Shown here: positions 1-8,189 of the stretch, piece by piece
Layout of the letters: every line of letters begins with the position of its first letter
How positions within the stretch are numbered: the stretch's first letter is position 1
Source of the DNA: Prevotella sp.
GTDB lineage: Bacteria > Bacteroidota > Bacteroidia > Bacteroidales > Bacteroidaceae
Length of the DNA stretch: 20,178 bases
Assembly: GCA_016291915.1 (NCBI GenBank)
Contig: JAEEZP010000040.1
Location: forward strand, 1 to 20,178
Reading direction: 5' to 3'
The notes under the pieces: generated by a model
The model's database searches: none
What the model was told of the DNA's origin: nothing
What the model saw: the letters and a program-made list of their open reading frames with translations, nothing else
Made by a program: the position numbers and the translations under genes

Positions 1-598
1 AAGGTACATAGTCGGAGATATCCCTGCCACCGCCGAAGAACCACAGTGTGCCTTTGTCATTCCAGAGAAGTCCTGACTGGTCGTTCTGCCGCTCAGTGGC
101 AAAGAACAACTCAGGCATATCCCAGTCTTCGCATCCAAAACGCAGACGTGCCTGCACAAATGTCGTCGAGGTGTCTTTCTCCGCTTTTCCTGCGGGTGTG
201 CTGAAATAGACCGCTAAGGCATCACCGTTGTCAGCCACTTCAAAGCCGGGGGAGTGGTTATGGCGATACACCCCGAAGTCGATACCGGTAAGTGCTGCTA
301 CATCCGTCTTCGTATAGACAGGAGGTATCGGTAAAGCACAACGCACATGGAAATAAGGTTTTTTCAGGGAGGGTCCCTGTTTGGCTTGAGCTGTTGACTG
401 GATAACAGCAGACTGGCAGAAGGGCTGCATGTCTCTGTCTTGAAGCACGAATTCCAATATACCGCCGTTGTTACCTTTCGCCTGCATATTGGTTCCCGGT
501 GCCATCTTGGCACCCACCACATGTATCGTATCATTTGCCAGTGCATAGGCATGGAATGATCCGATGATCAACATTGTAAAGATAAGTAGTTTCTTCAT
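1..598 (-). CDS. Exported sialidase-like (BNR/beta-propeller) protein, N-terminal part
   Basis: This is an open leftward frame with ATG at 596-598 that runs off the left edge, so 199 codons are visible and the C-terminus is missing. It begins with a typical signal peptide (MKKLLIFTMLIIGSFHAYA, about residues 1-21). The mature part contains a segment reading HSPGFEVADNGDALAVYF, then FVQARLRFGCEDWDMPELFF and LLWNDKGTLWFFGGGRD. These resemble the first blades of the sialidase-fold/BNR proteins common in Bacteroidota polysaccharide-use loci. Family membership is from recalled sequence flavour, not from a catalytic motif: no Asp-box is complete in the visible part. The start lies only 6 bases after the manA stop, so it is probably co-transcribed with manA. 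Substrate is unknown; sialidase activity is only one possibility among glycan-binding or hydrolytic propellers. Confidence 0.6.
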   Translation of the reverse strand, partial: MKKLLIFTMLIIGSFHAYALANDTIHVVGAKMAPGTNMQAKGNNGGILEFVLQDRDMQPFCQSAVIQSTAQAKQGPSLKKPYFHVRCALPIPPVYTKTDVAALTGIDFGVYRHNHSPGFEVADNGDALAVYFSTPAGKAEKDTSTTFVQARLRFGCEDWDMPELFFATERQNDQSGLLWNDKGTLWFFGGGRDISDYVP

Positions 599-604
599 AT
601 TATT

Positions 605-1567
605 TTAAACAAATGTTTCCAAGAATTTCAAGGCTCCATCGCAATGTATTTCTTCTGTCGTGGCTGGGATAAGCACTGTTTCTCCAGCCTGTAACGTGAA
701 GGTATTGCCTTCATTGTCGGTGAAGCTTCCGTTACCGGATAATCCTATTAATATGACGAAACTGTCAAGATCTTTGTACTCAATAGTCATGGGTTCATCT
801 AAATCATATACCGATGTGGTGAAGTAAGGACACGATACGAGTGTTATACCGACATTCTTCTCTGGCTGATAATGTGTCCGGTAGTCTTTCTCGGTATGAT
901 AGTCGATACATTGGGCTGCCTGCTCGGTGTGCAGATCGCGGTAATTACCGTTTTTGTCCTTCCGCTTATAGTCATAGATACGGTAGGTGACATCAGATGT
1001 CTGCTGGATCTCAGCCAAGAAACAGCCTGCCCCGATGGCATGGATACGTCCGGCAGGGAGGAAGAACACATCCCCTTCTTTCACCTTGTATTGTGCCAAC
1101 GCGTCACAGATCGTGTCATCAGCCACCATCGCCTTGTATTTCTCAGGGGTGATACGTTTTTTCAGTCCGCTGTACAACTGTGCACCTTTCTCGGAATTCA
1201 TCAGATACCACATCTCCGTCTTTCCATGAGGCTTACCCTGTCGGTGAGCTATCTCTTCAGAGGGGTGCACCTGAATGGACAGGTCACTGCGTGCATCGAT
1301 AAACTTGATCAACAGCGGAAATTCATCACCGAAACGCTGATAGTTATCTTTACCCACCAGTTTCTCCTGATACTCGGCCACCAGTTGGTTGACGGTCTTA
1401 CCATGGTACGGTTCATTGTCGGCGATGGTCTCATCGTTTTTCACCCCGGAGATCTCCCAACTCTCACCAATATTGTTGATGGTCAGATGACGATGTTTAA
1501 GAGCACTGATTTTTTCACCTCCCCAGATCGTTTGTTTCAATAAGGGGATAAACTTAATTGGTTGCAT
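605..1567 (-). CDS. manA: Class I mannose-6-phosphate isomerase
   Basis: The product interconverts mannose-6-phosphate and fructose-6-phosphate in the cytoplasm, linking glycolysis to GDP-mannose and other sugar nucleotides. The protein has 320 residues, the short Bacteroidota/Firmicutes type. Zinc ligands expected for type I isomerases are visible: Q99 and H101 in SIQVHPSEE, E118 in GKTEMWYLM, and H176 in LPAGRIHAIGAG, with R196 in TYRIYDYKR as the likely catalytic arginine. Translation starts at ATG 1565-1567 and stops with TAA. The gene lies 122 bases downstream of trkH and 6 bases upstream of the exported propeller gene. A weak own promoter is possible (TATCTTTT, minus strand 1604-1611, one mismatch to TAnnTTTG and no clear -33 element). 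No truncation or frameshift is seen. Confidence 0.95.
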   Translation of the reverse strand: MQPIKFIPLLKQTIWGGEKISALKHRHLTINNIGESWEISGVKNDETIADNEPYHGKTVNQLVAEYQEKLVGKDNYQRFGDEFPLLIKFIDARSDLSIQVHPSEEIAHRQGKPHGKTEMWYLMNSEKGAQLYSGLKKRITPEKYKAMVADDTICDALAQYKVKEGDVFFLPAGRIHAIGAGCFLAEIQQTSDVTYRIYDYKRKDKNGNYRDLHTEQAAQCIDYHTEKDYRTHYQPEKNVGITLVSCPYFTTSVYDLDEPMTIEYKDLDSFVILIGLSGNGSFTDNEGNTFTLQAGETVLIPATTEEIHCDGALKFLETFV

Positions 1568-1616
1568 AAATTATAAATAATTTCTTCTAATGAGATTCTT
1601 TGAAAAAGATAATGAA

Positions 1617-1656
1617 ATCACGAGATTACGAGATTACGTGATTACGTGATCACGAG
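1617..1656. repeat. Five-unit 8-base imperfect tandem repeat
   Basis: Five adjacent octamers read ATCACGAG, ATTACGAG, ATTACGTG, ATTACGTG, ATCACGAG. The first and last units are identical, and the last junction forms the perfect palindrome CGTGATCACG at 1645-1654. It lies in the trkH-manA gap, where a -33 element for manA would be expected. No coding function is seen. Confidence 0.85.
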
Positions 1657-1661
1657 AAATT

Positions 1662-1689
1662 CTCTAAACCCTAAACTCTAAACTCTAAA
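1662..1689. repeat. Four-unit 7-base tandem repeat (TTTAGRG on the minus strand)
   Basis: Four adjacent heptamers read CTCTAAA, CCCTAAA, CTCTAAA, CTCTAAA on the plus strand. The array abuts the trkH stop codon (TAG, minus strand 1690-1692). The same heptamer family recurs at 11270-11283 and 11351-11371. Confidence 0.85.
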
Positions 1690-3147
1690 CTAATTATCCT
1701 TCCAGAATTCGGGCGTAAAGAGGATGGCGACGCTGAAGATCTCGAGACGTCCCATCAGCATAAGGGCAGAGAGAATCCATTTTACCGCTATCGGCATCAT
1801 TGTCCATGACATGCTAGGGCCTATCTCCAGACTGAGGGTCGGGCCGATATTACTTGCGCAGCTCAGGGCGATGGTGATGGCATTGGTGTTGTCGATACCT
1901 GTCAGGATCATCACGAGGTAGGAGACCATCAAAAGAACCATATAGGCAGCGAAGTAAGCCATCAGTGTCACCTGTGCGGAGTAGTTTATATTGGTATCGT
2001 TTACCTTCACCGGCAGGATCGCTTTCGGATGGAGGATACGCTTAAACTCATTTCTCACAATCTTCATGATCATCACACCACGGACACACTTGAAACCGCC
2101 TGCCGTACTGCCTGCACAACCACCGAAGAACATACAAACACAAAGGATCACCCATGTGAAACGATGCCATTCAGAGACATCTACGTTGAACACACCGGTG
2201 GTGGTCAGGAACGACACCACCTGATATAATCCGTAACGGATGCCGTCGGAGAAACTGTAGTGGTTGAGGATGCAGAGGAATACGGTGATGATCAAAGTGA
2301 ACAAGACAACCAGTGTGCAATAGAGTTTGAACTCAGAATTCTTGAACAACTGTTTGATACGTCCCTTAAATATAGATGTATAGAGGAGGGTAAAACTGAT
2401 ACCGGCCAGGAACATGAAGACGATGGAAGAATAGTCGATGCCGGGATTATGGTAGAAGCCGGTAGCCTCGTTATGGGTGCCGAACCCGCCGGTAGCCGTT
2501 ACGGTCATGGCATAGTTCAGACAGTCGAAGATGCTCATGCCAAAGATATAGAAAGCCACGGCACATCCTACGGTGAGCAGCAGGTAGATCGACCAGATCC
2601 ACTTGGCGGTGGTTGTCAATCGGGGATGCATCTTTGCACGTATAGGACCTGTCGCCTCAGCGGAGAACACTTTCATGTTGCCGCCTACCAGTGACGGGAT
2701 GATGGCAATGGTGAAGAATACGATTCCCAATCCTCCGATCCACTGTGTCAGTGAGCGCCAGAAGAGGAGGGCATGGGGTAAGCGTTCCACATCATCGATC
2801 ACGGAAGCCCCCGTGGTGGTAAACCCCGACATCGTCTCGAAGAAAGCATCTGTGGGAGTGCTCACATAACCGCTTGCCAGGAAGGGTAGGGAACCGAAGA
2901 TACTGAAGATAATCCAGGTGAGGGTTACCAGCAGATAGGCATCCCGCCGTCCTAAGTTATTCGCTGCATTCCTGCCGGCATAGCGGAAGATGATTCCACC
3001 GGCGATCATCACAATAAACGAAAGGAGGAAAGCTAAGATATCATCTTCCATGTAAAAGATGGATATTCCTAAGCAGATCAGCAGGAACCCTGCTTCGAGG
3101 TAAAGCAGTGATCCGATAATCTTATATATCAGTTTGAGGTTCAGCAC
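1690..3147 (-). CDS. trkH: TrkH-family potassium uptake channel subunit
   Basis: This is the integral inner-membrane subunit that conducts K+ and is gated by the TrkA ring. The 485-residue protein has the fourfold M1-P-M2 layout; the four pore-loop signatures are visible: FTTTGAS (109-115), TATGGFGTH (217-225), LTTTGVFN (314-321) and ASNIGP (431-436). A glycine-rich GCAGSTAGG (343-351) sits in the family's gating region. Many hydrophobic segments occur throughout. The start is GTG at 3145-3147: no in-frame ATG gives a full first helix, and an AAGGAT stretch lies just upstream. trkA ends 21 bases upstream, so both subunits are probably translated from one mRNA. The stop codon abuts a heptamer tandem repeat. 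Confidence 0.96.
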   Translation of the reverse strand: MLNLKLIYKIIGSLLYLEAGFLLICLGISIFYMEDDILAFLLSFIVMIAGGIIFRYAGRNAANNLGRRDAYLLVTLTWIIFSIFGSLPFLASGYVSTPTDAFFETMSGFTTTGASVIDDVERLPHALLFWRSLTQWIGGLGIVFFTIAIIPSLVGGNMKVFSAEATGPIRAKMHPRLTTTAKWIWSIYLLLTVGCAVAFYIFGMSIFDCLNYAMTVTATGGFGTHNEATGFYHNPGIDYSSIVFMFLAGISFTLLYTSIFKGRIKQLFKNSEFKLYCTLVVLFTLIITVFLCILNHYSFSDGIRYGLYQVVSFLTTTGVFNVDVSEWHRFTWVILCVCMFFGGCAGSTAGGFKCVRGVMIMKIVRNEFKRILHPKAILPVKVNDTNINYSAQVTLMAYFAAYMVLLMVSYLVMILTGIDNTNAITIALSCASNIGPTLSLEIGPSMSWTMMPIAVKWILSALMLMGRLEIFSVAILFTPEFWKDN

Positions 3148-3168
3148 AGCGTATCCTTATTATATTAT

Positions 3169-4512
3169 CTAATTAAAAAACTTCTCCAGCTTATCCATGT
3201 TGATACCATGACAGAATACCACCACGATATCACCGGCTTCTATCTGTGTACCTCCAGAGACGAGGATTCCCTCACCGTGACGTACCAGTCCACCGATGGT
3301 GGCACCCTTAGGCAATCCCAGTTCATACACCTTCTTTTTGGTGACACGGGAACCTTGCTGAGCCGTAAACTCTGCCACATCGGCATTGGCGGTCATCAGG
3401 AAACGGATATTGTTGACATCAGCATCCAGCATCATCTGGTAGATATAACTGGCGGCGAGAGCTTTCTTGTTGATGATTGTTCCGATATCCAGACTCTCTG
3501 CCATACTCACATAATCGAGATTCTCCACCATAGCCACCGTCTTGCGCACGCCCAGTCGTTTGGCGGTAAGACATGCGAGGATATTCGTTTCAGCATTTCC
3601 TGTCAGGGCCACGAAAGCCTGTGTGTTCTTGATACCTTCTTCCACGAGCAGGGAGATATCCCGGCCATCGCCATGAATAACCATCACACGCTCATTTTCA
3701 ATCACCTCGTTGATCTTCTCACAGCGTGCCTCATCCTGTTCAAGGATTTTCACGTTCATATATTCCGGCATCAGGACTGTTGAACGGACGGCAGTGGCGC
3801 CTCCTCCCATGATGATGACGTTCTTCACATCTACATAATGCTCTTTGCCTACGATCTTACGGATGTATGGGATATAGTTGCGGGTGGTCATGAAATAGGC
3901 CAGGTCGTATATCTTCAACACATCATCACCACGAGGGATGATGGTCTCATCACCTCGCTTCACAGCCACGATATGGTAAGGCGACTCAGGCTTACACAGT
4001 TCTTTCAATGGTTCGTTGAGGATCTCGCAAGTCTCACGCAACTTAATGCCAAGCATCACCAAGGCCCCGTCGTGCACATCCCATCGCTGACGAACCCACG
4101 ACATCTTCAGTCCGTTGGCGATATCTCTGGCAGCGAGATGTTCCGGGTAGATGATCGACGAGATGCCGAGTTCTTCGAAAAACTCTTTGAATCGTGCTTC
4201 GTTATACTCCCATGAGTCTACCTTGGCCACCGTGCGTTTAACGCCTAAAGCTTTTGCCATCATGCAGATATTCATGTTGAAATTCTCATCGGGAGTGACG
4301 GCGATGAACAAGTCTGTATTATGCACACCGGCATCCTTAAGTGTCTTGATCTTCCTGTTGGAGGCGAGCACTGTCATCAGGTCATAGTCACTCGTGATAT
4401 TGGCGAGTCGCTCGTCATCATCATCAATCAGGATCGTATCATGATTGTTGCGTGAGAGCAGTTTTGCCAGATGGGTTCCGATGGCAAAGGCACCGTAGAT
4501 GATTATTTTCAT
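3169..4512 (-). CDS. trkA: Trk system NAD-binding regulatory subunit TrkA
   Basis: The product is the cytoplasmic regulator of TrkH; TrkA proteins bind NAD(H) or ATP/ADP and gate K+ flux. The 447-residue protein has two RCK_N/RCK_C repeats. The first Rossmann loop is GAFAIG (7-12), a departure from the usual GxGxxG because the middle glycine is F9. The second is GGGATA (236-241). An acidic patch IDDDDE follows strand 2 of the first fold, and VIHGDGRD occurs in the second. Start is ATG 4510-4512. dxs ends 4 bases upstream and trkH starts 21 bases downstream, which indicates a tight operon. The length and the two-domain layout are normal for full-length TrkA. Confidence 0.96.
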   Translation of the reverse strand: MKIIIYGAFAIGTHLAKLLSRNNHDTILIDDDDERLANITSDYDLMTVLASNRKIKTLKDAGVHNTDLFIAVTPDENFNMNICMMAKALGVKRTVAKVDSWEYNEARFKEFFEELGISSIIYPEHLAARDIANGLKMSWVRQRWDVHDGALVMLGIKLRETCEILNEPLKELCKPESPYHIVAVKRGDETIIPRGDDVLKIYDLAYFMTTRNYIPYIRKIVGKEHYVDVKNVIIMGGGATAVRSTVLMPEYMNVKILEQDEARCEKINEVIENERVMVIHGDGRDISLLVEEGIKNTQAFVALTGNAETNILACLTAKRLGVRKTVAMVENLDYVSMAESLDIGTIINKKALAASYIYQMMLDADVNNIRFLMTANADVAEFTAQQGSRVTKKKVYELGLPKGATIGGLVRHGEGILVSGGTQIEAGDIVVVFCHGINMDKLEKFFN

Positions 4513-4516
4513 GACT

Positions 4517-6436
4517 CTATTGTTTTATCTTTTTTATGGCTTGTTTGATTCCTTCACAGTCGATGCCGACGATGGCTTGCAACTGTCCTACCGATCCGTG
4601 TTCTACAAAACTGTCGGGTAATCCCAACCGTATGACATGCGGTGTGTATCCGTGATCGTTCATCCATTCCACCACCGCCGTTCCCAGTCCTCCGTTACGG
4701 ATGCCATCTTCCACAGTGATAATATGGCTGAAACGCTTTCCTACTTCCTGCAGGATCTCCTCGTCGAGGGGTTTGAGGAAACGCATATCGTAATGGGCTG
4801 CAGTATAGGGGTAGTTCTCCTGCTGCAGTGCTTGCAGTGCTTTGGTTACCTCATTGCCGATGGGCCCTATAGAGAGCACGGCGATATCTTTTCCTTCCTG
4901 CAGTTGTTGTCCGCGTCCTACGGGAATCTCCTCAAAGTCGCAAAGCCAGTCGGTGAGCACACCGCGTCCACGGGGATAGCGTATGATGAAAGTTCCTTTA
5001 TCCGGCAGTTGTGCCGTGTCCATCAGTCGCCTCAACTCCCGCTCATTCAGTGGGGAGGCGATGGTAAGGTTGGGTATTGGTCGTAAGGCGGCCATATCGA
5101 AAGCACCATGGTGGGTAGGACCGTCTTCCCCCACCAGTCCTGCTCTGTCGAGACAGATTACCACGGGGAGGTTCAGGATAGCCAGATCGTGGATGATATT
5201 GTCGTATGCCCGCTGTGCAAAAGCGCTGTAAATATTACAGAAAGGTTGCAGCCCGTCTTTTGCCATACCGCCGGAGAAGGTCACGGCATGCCCTTCGGCT
5301 ATTCCCACGTCGAAGGTTCTCTCTGGCAACTCGTGCATCATGATATTCATAGAGCATCCAGTGGGCATGGCAGGTGTCACTCCCACAATCTTCGGGTTTT
5401 GCCGGGCGAGCTCCAAAAGCGTCTCTCCGAAAACATCCTGGTACTTCGGTGGAAGGTTACTGCTGTCGGTCTTGATGCGTTCACCGGTTTCCGCATTGAA
5501 ACGTCCGGGAGCGTGCCAAACGGGGTCTTCTCCCTCAGCGGGCCTATAGCCGTGCCCCTTCTGAGTATGAAGGTGCAGCAGCTTCGGTCCTTTCATATCC
5601 TTCATTTGTCGGAGCATTCTCACCAACTGTATTACATTATGCCCATCGAAGGGTCCGAAATAGCGGATGTTCATTCCTTCGAAGATGTTTTGCTGATGAC
5701 TGATGGCCGACTTCACCGCATTGCTCAGTCGGATAAGTCCTTTACGGCGGTCGTCTCCCAGATAACCGTACTTCTGCAGCAGTCGCGATGCCCTGTAACG
5801 CAGTTTGTTGTATGTCTCAGTGGTGTTCAGGTTAATGAGATACTCTTTCATTCCTCCTACCGACCGGTCGATACTCATATTATTGTCATTGAGGATGATG
5901 AGCAAGTCGTTGGGCGATGAGGAGACATTATTCAGTCCTTCGAAAGCCAGTCCACCCGACATGGCTCCGTCGCCGATCACAGCCACCACATGTGTCTTTT
6001 TCCTTGAGTTTTTTTCTTTCTGATGTTGTGTGGCTGCCACGGCCATTCCTAATGCTGCCGATATACTGTTGGAGGCATGCCCACAGGTGAAAGTGTCGTA
6101 CTCACTCTCTAAAGGTGAAGGGAAAGGCATGATACCATGCAACTTACGGTTGGTATAGAACTGATCTTTCCTGCCTGTCAGTATTTTATGGCCGTATGCC
6201 TGATGCCCCACATCCCATACGATACGGTCGTAAGGGGTGTCAAAGACGTAATGGAGTGCCACGGTAAGCTCCACGACTCCTAAGCTCGATGCCAGGTGCC
6301 CAGGGTTTACTGACAGCTCGTTGACAATCGTCTGCCGCAGTTCATCACATACTTGCGGTAACTGTTCTACATCCAACTGTCGGAGGTCTTTTGGGATACT
6401 AACTTGATCTAATATATGATGGTCACTATTGTTCAC
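4517..6436 (-). CDS. dxs: 1-deoxy-D-xylulose-5-phosphate synthase
   Basis: The enzyme condenses pyruvate and glyceraldehyde-3-phosphate to DXP, the first step of the MEP isoprenoid pathway, and also feeds thiamine and pyridoxal synthesis. The 639-residue protein shows the TPP-binding GDGAMSGG (155-162) followed by LNDNNMSI, the N-terminal NPGHLASSLGVVEL with an active-site His (H47), catalytic Glu in GIAEGHAV (E381), and DRAGLVGEDGPTHHG (430-444). The start is GTG 6434-6436, preceded by AAAGAA; an in-frame TAA lies a few codons upstream and no ATG intervenes, so GTG is the sensible start. A well-formed promoter lies at 6478-6509 on the minus strand. It is the first gene of the dxs-trkA-trkH run. 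Confidence 0.97.
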   Translation of the reverse strand: MNNSDHHILDQVSIPKDLRQLDVEQLPQVCDELRQTIVNELSVNPGHLASSLGVVELTVALHYVFDTPYDRIVWDVGHQAYGHKILTGRKDQFYTNRKLHGIMPFPSPLESEYDTFTCGHASNSISAALGMAVAATQHQKEKNSRKKTHVVAVIGDGAMSGGLAFEGLNNVSSSPNDLLIILNDNNMSIDRSVGGMKEYLINLNTTETYNKLRYRASRLLQKYGYLGDDRRKGLIRLSNAVKSAISHQQNIFEGMNIRYFGPFDGHNVIQLVRMLRQMKDMKGPKLLHLHTQKGHGYRPAEGEDPVWHAPGRFNAETGERIKTDSSNLPPKYQDVFGETLLELARQNPKIVGVTPAMPTGCSMNIMMHELPERTFDVGIAEGHAVTFSGGMAKDGLQPFCNIYSAFAQRAYDNIIHDLAILNLPVVICLDRAGLVGEDGPTHHGAFDMAALRPIPNLTIASPLNERELRRLMDTAQLPDKGTFIIRYPRGRGVLTDWLCDFEEIPVGRGQQLQEGKDIAVLSIGPIGNEVTKALQALQQENYPYTAAHYDMRFLKPLDEEILQEVGKRFSHIITVEDGIRNGGLGTAVVEWMNDHGYTPHVIRLGLPDSFVEHGSVGQLQAIVGIDCEGIKQAIKKIKQ

Positions 6437-6477
6437 TTCTTTATAAGAATTATTTATTTATAATAAATAACGACGTG

Positions 6478-6509
6478 CAAAGATAATTATTTTATGACAA
6501 TCATCCAAA
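6478..6509 (-). promoter_or_regulatory. Bacteroidota-type promoter for dxs-trkA-trkH
   Basis: On the minus strand the -33 element TTTG (6506-6509) is followed by a 20-base spacer and the -7 element TATCTTTG (6478-6485). Both fit the known Bacteroidota primary-sigma consensus TTTG-N19-21-TAnnTTTG. Transcription would start near 6472, about 36 bases before the dxs GTG. Confidence 0.8.
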
Positions 6510-6545
6510 AATCCATGCTTCTTTTGTATCAAAAGCTGTTTGATG

Positions 6546-6577
6546 TTTGGAGATAAGGAAAAGATGATTTATCTTTG
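6546..6577 (+). promoter_or_regulatory. Bacteroidota-type promoter for the C1 peptidase gene
   Basis: TTTG (6546-6549), a 20-base spacer and TATCTTTG (6570-6577) match the consensus fully. Transcription would begin near 6583, giving a leader of roughly 33 bases before the ATG at 6616. Together with the dxs promoter it forms a back-to-back divergent pair whose -33 elements are 36 bases apart. Confidence 0.8.
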
Positions 6578-6615
6578 CATAGGATTTTTGAAATTATTAT
6601 TAACTATCAATAATT

Positions 6616-8043
6616 ATGAAACAGACAATCTTTATATCGACAGTGTTTGTGTTTTTCTTGTCATTTTCTGCCAATGCCCAGACTAAAGACGGCGGCATAT
6701 CCAAGCAGATGCTGAAGGAGATACAGCAGGCACAATCCTATTCTGTGGCCGACAAGGCTCTCTTCAATGCCATGGCAAGTAATAAGATCGATGATCTGGC
6801 ACAGAATTTCAGTAAGAGAAGTGAGCGTGATACCTATTTCAGTGTGGAGACACCCAAGCAGAGCATCACCAACCAGCGCAGCTCCGGCCGTTGCTGGATG
6901 TTCAGTGGCTTTAATGTCTTGCGTGCCAACTTTGCCGCACAGTGTGCCAACGACCCGGAGATGAAAGACTTCGGCGGTCTGGAGTTATCTCAGAACTATC
7001 TGTTTTTCTGGGATCAGCTGGAGAAAGCCAACCTCTTCCTGCAGGGTGTCATAGACTGCGCAGATAAACCCATGGAAGATACACGTGTGCGTTTCTTCTT
7101 CAAGACTCCTCTCGGCGATGGCGGTACTTTCTGCGGTGTTTCCGACTTGGTAGAGAAATACGGTGTGGTGCCAGCTGAGGTCATGCCTGAGACCTTCTCT
7201 GCTGAGAATACCAGTAAGGCGAGTCAGTTGATCAAGAGCAAACTGCGTGAGCAGGGTCTGAAATTGCGTCAGATGATTGCTGGTGGGAAGAGTAAGGCAG
7301 CTGTCAGCAAGGAGAAACAGGAGATGTTGTGTGTCATCTACCACATGCTCAGTCTGGTCTATGGTGCTCCTGTGAAAGAGTTCGCTTATTCTTTCAAGGA
7401 TAAGAGCGGTAAGACCATCGGAGAGCCACAGACATATACCCCGTTATCATTCGCCAAGAAGATAGGTGCTGAGAAGCTCAATGGTACTTTCCTTATGGTG
7501 ATGAATGACCCGCGCAGACCTTATCACAAGACTTATGAGGTGGAATACGACCGTCATGTGTACGACGGACACAACTGGGTGTATCTGAATCTTCCAATGG
7601 ATGAGATAGAAGCCCTTGCCATCGCCTCTCTGAAAGATGGACGGAAACTGTATAGCAGTTATGATGTCAACAAACAGTCTGACCGTAAGGTGGGATACAA
7701 TGACTTGAACAACTTTGATTACGAGTCGCTTTTCGGCACCACATTCCCGATGAATAAGGCAGAGCGTATCTCTACCTACGATAGTGGTTCCACCCATGCC
7801 ATGACCCTCTGTGCTGTTGACCTCACTGCCGACGGAAAGGCAAAGAAATGGAAGGTAGAGAATTCTTGGGGTTACGATGCCGGTCAGAAAGGTTATCTGA
7901 TCATGACCGATGAGTGGTTCCGCGAATTTATGTTCCGACTGGTGGTCAACAAAAAGTATGTTCCCGAGGCACTGCTGAAGGAGGCTGCTCAGAAACCTGT
8001 CATGGTGATGCCGGAGGATCCTCTCTTCCTCCCCGATGAGTAG
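6616..8043 (+). CDS. Exported C1B-family cysteine peptidase (bleomycin hydrolase/aminopeptidase C-like)
   Basis: This is a papain-fold aminopeptidase. The 475-residue protein begins with a signal peptide (MKQTIFISTVFVFFLSFSANA, about 1-21, AxA-like cleavage before QTKDG), so unlike the cytoplasmic PepC of Firmicutes it is predicted to act in the periplasm or at the surface. The catalytic set is visible: Q87 and C93 in NQRSSGRCWMFSG, H394 in GSTHAMTLCAVD, N416 in VENSWGYDAGQKG. Length fits the C1B family (about 450 residues). It ends in PLFLPDE; the C-terminal trimming residue used by bleomycin hydrolases cannot be judged. The gene has its own promoter and is transcribed divergently from dxs. 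Only a weak 5-bp hairpin (8066-8082) follows the stop. Confidence 0.92.
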   Translation: MKQTIFISTVFVFFLSFSANAQTKDGGISKQMLKEIQQAQSYSVADKALFNAMASNKIDDLAQNFSKRSERDTYFSVETPKQSITNQRSSGRCWMFSGFNVLRANFAAQCANDPEMKDFGGLELSQNYLFFWDQLEKANLFLQGVIDCADKPMEDTRVRFFFKTPLGDGGTFCGVSDLVEKYGVVPAEVMPETFSAENTSKASQLIKSKLREQGLKLRQMIAGGKSKAAVSKEKQEMLCVIYHMLSLVYGAPVKEFAYSFKDKSGKTIGEPQTYTPLSFAKKIGAEKLNGTFLMVMNDPRRPYHKTYEVEYDRHVYDGHNWVYLNLPMDEIEALAIASLKDGRKLYSSYDVNKQSDRKVGYNDLNNFDYESLFGTTFPMNKAERISTYDSGSTHAMTLCAVDLTADGKAKKWKVENSWGYDAGQKGYLIMTDEWFREFMFRLVVNKKYVPEALLKEAAQKPVMVMPEDPLFLPDE

Positions 8044-8149
8044 TGCTTTTTAAAGTGAAGCATAAAGGACTCTGCTCGTCCTATTTGTAATGAGTCGTCA
8101 TCTTGTATACTCAAATCCTTAAATATTTGTAAAAAAGTTAGTAAACTAT

Positions 8150-8189
8150 TGCTAATTAAAAATATAAGTGCTAATTTAGCGTGCTAATT
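8150..8189 (+). repeat. Three direct copies of TGCTAATT upstream of the DUF4332 gene
   Basis: TGCTAATT occurs at 8150-8157, 8169-8176 and 8182-8189, with start-to-start distances of 19 and 13 bases, in an AT-rich gap. The last copy lies just upstream of a near-consensus -7 element (TATGTTTT, 8208-8215). That position would suit an activator, but this is inference from spacing only. Confidence 0.5.

Noticed and set aside
364..552. 62-codon minus-strand frame at the left end
   Set aside because: It is another frame of the exported propeller gene that starts at 598 and has a signal peptide; the short frame is rich in W/M/R and looks random.
872..1543. 223-codon plus-strand frame opposite manA
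   Set aside because: It is a shadow of manA, whose product has all zinc ligands; the antisense translation shows no family features.
1617..1689. CRISPR array or true telomeric repeat
   Set aside because: Units are 7-8 bases with no spacers, and the arrays lie between ordinary chromosomal genes, so neither a CRISPR nor a replicon end is indicated.
5108..5920. 270-codon plus-strand frame opposite dxs
   Set aside because: Long only because the opposite dxs codons avoid stops in that frame; dxs is unmistakable.
8066..8082. Terminator after the C1 peptidase gene
   Set aside because: The AGGAC/GTCCT stem has only 5 bp and no proper T-run follows, so it is not called.
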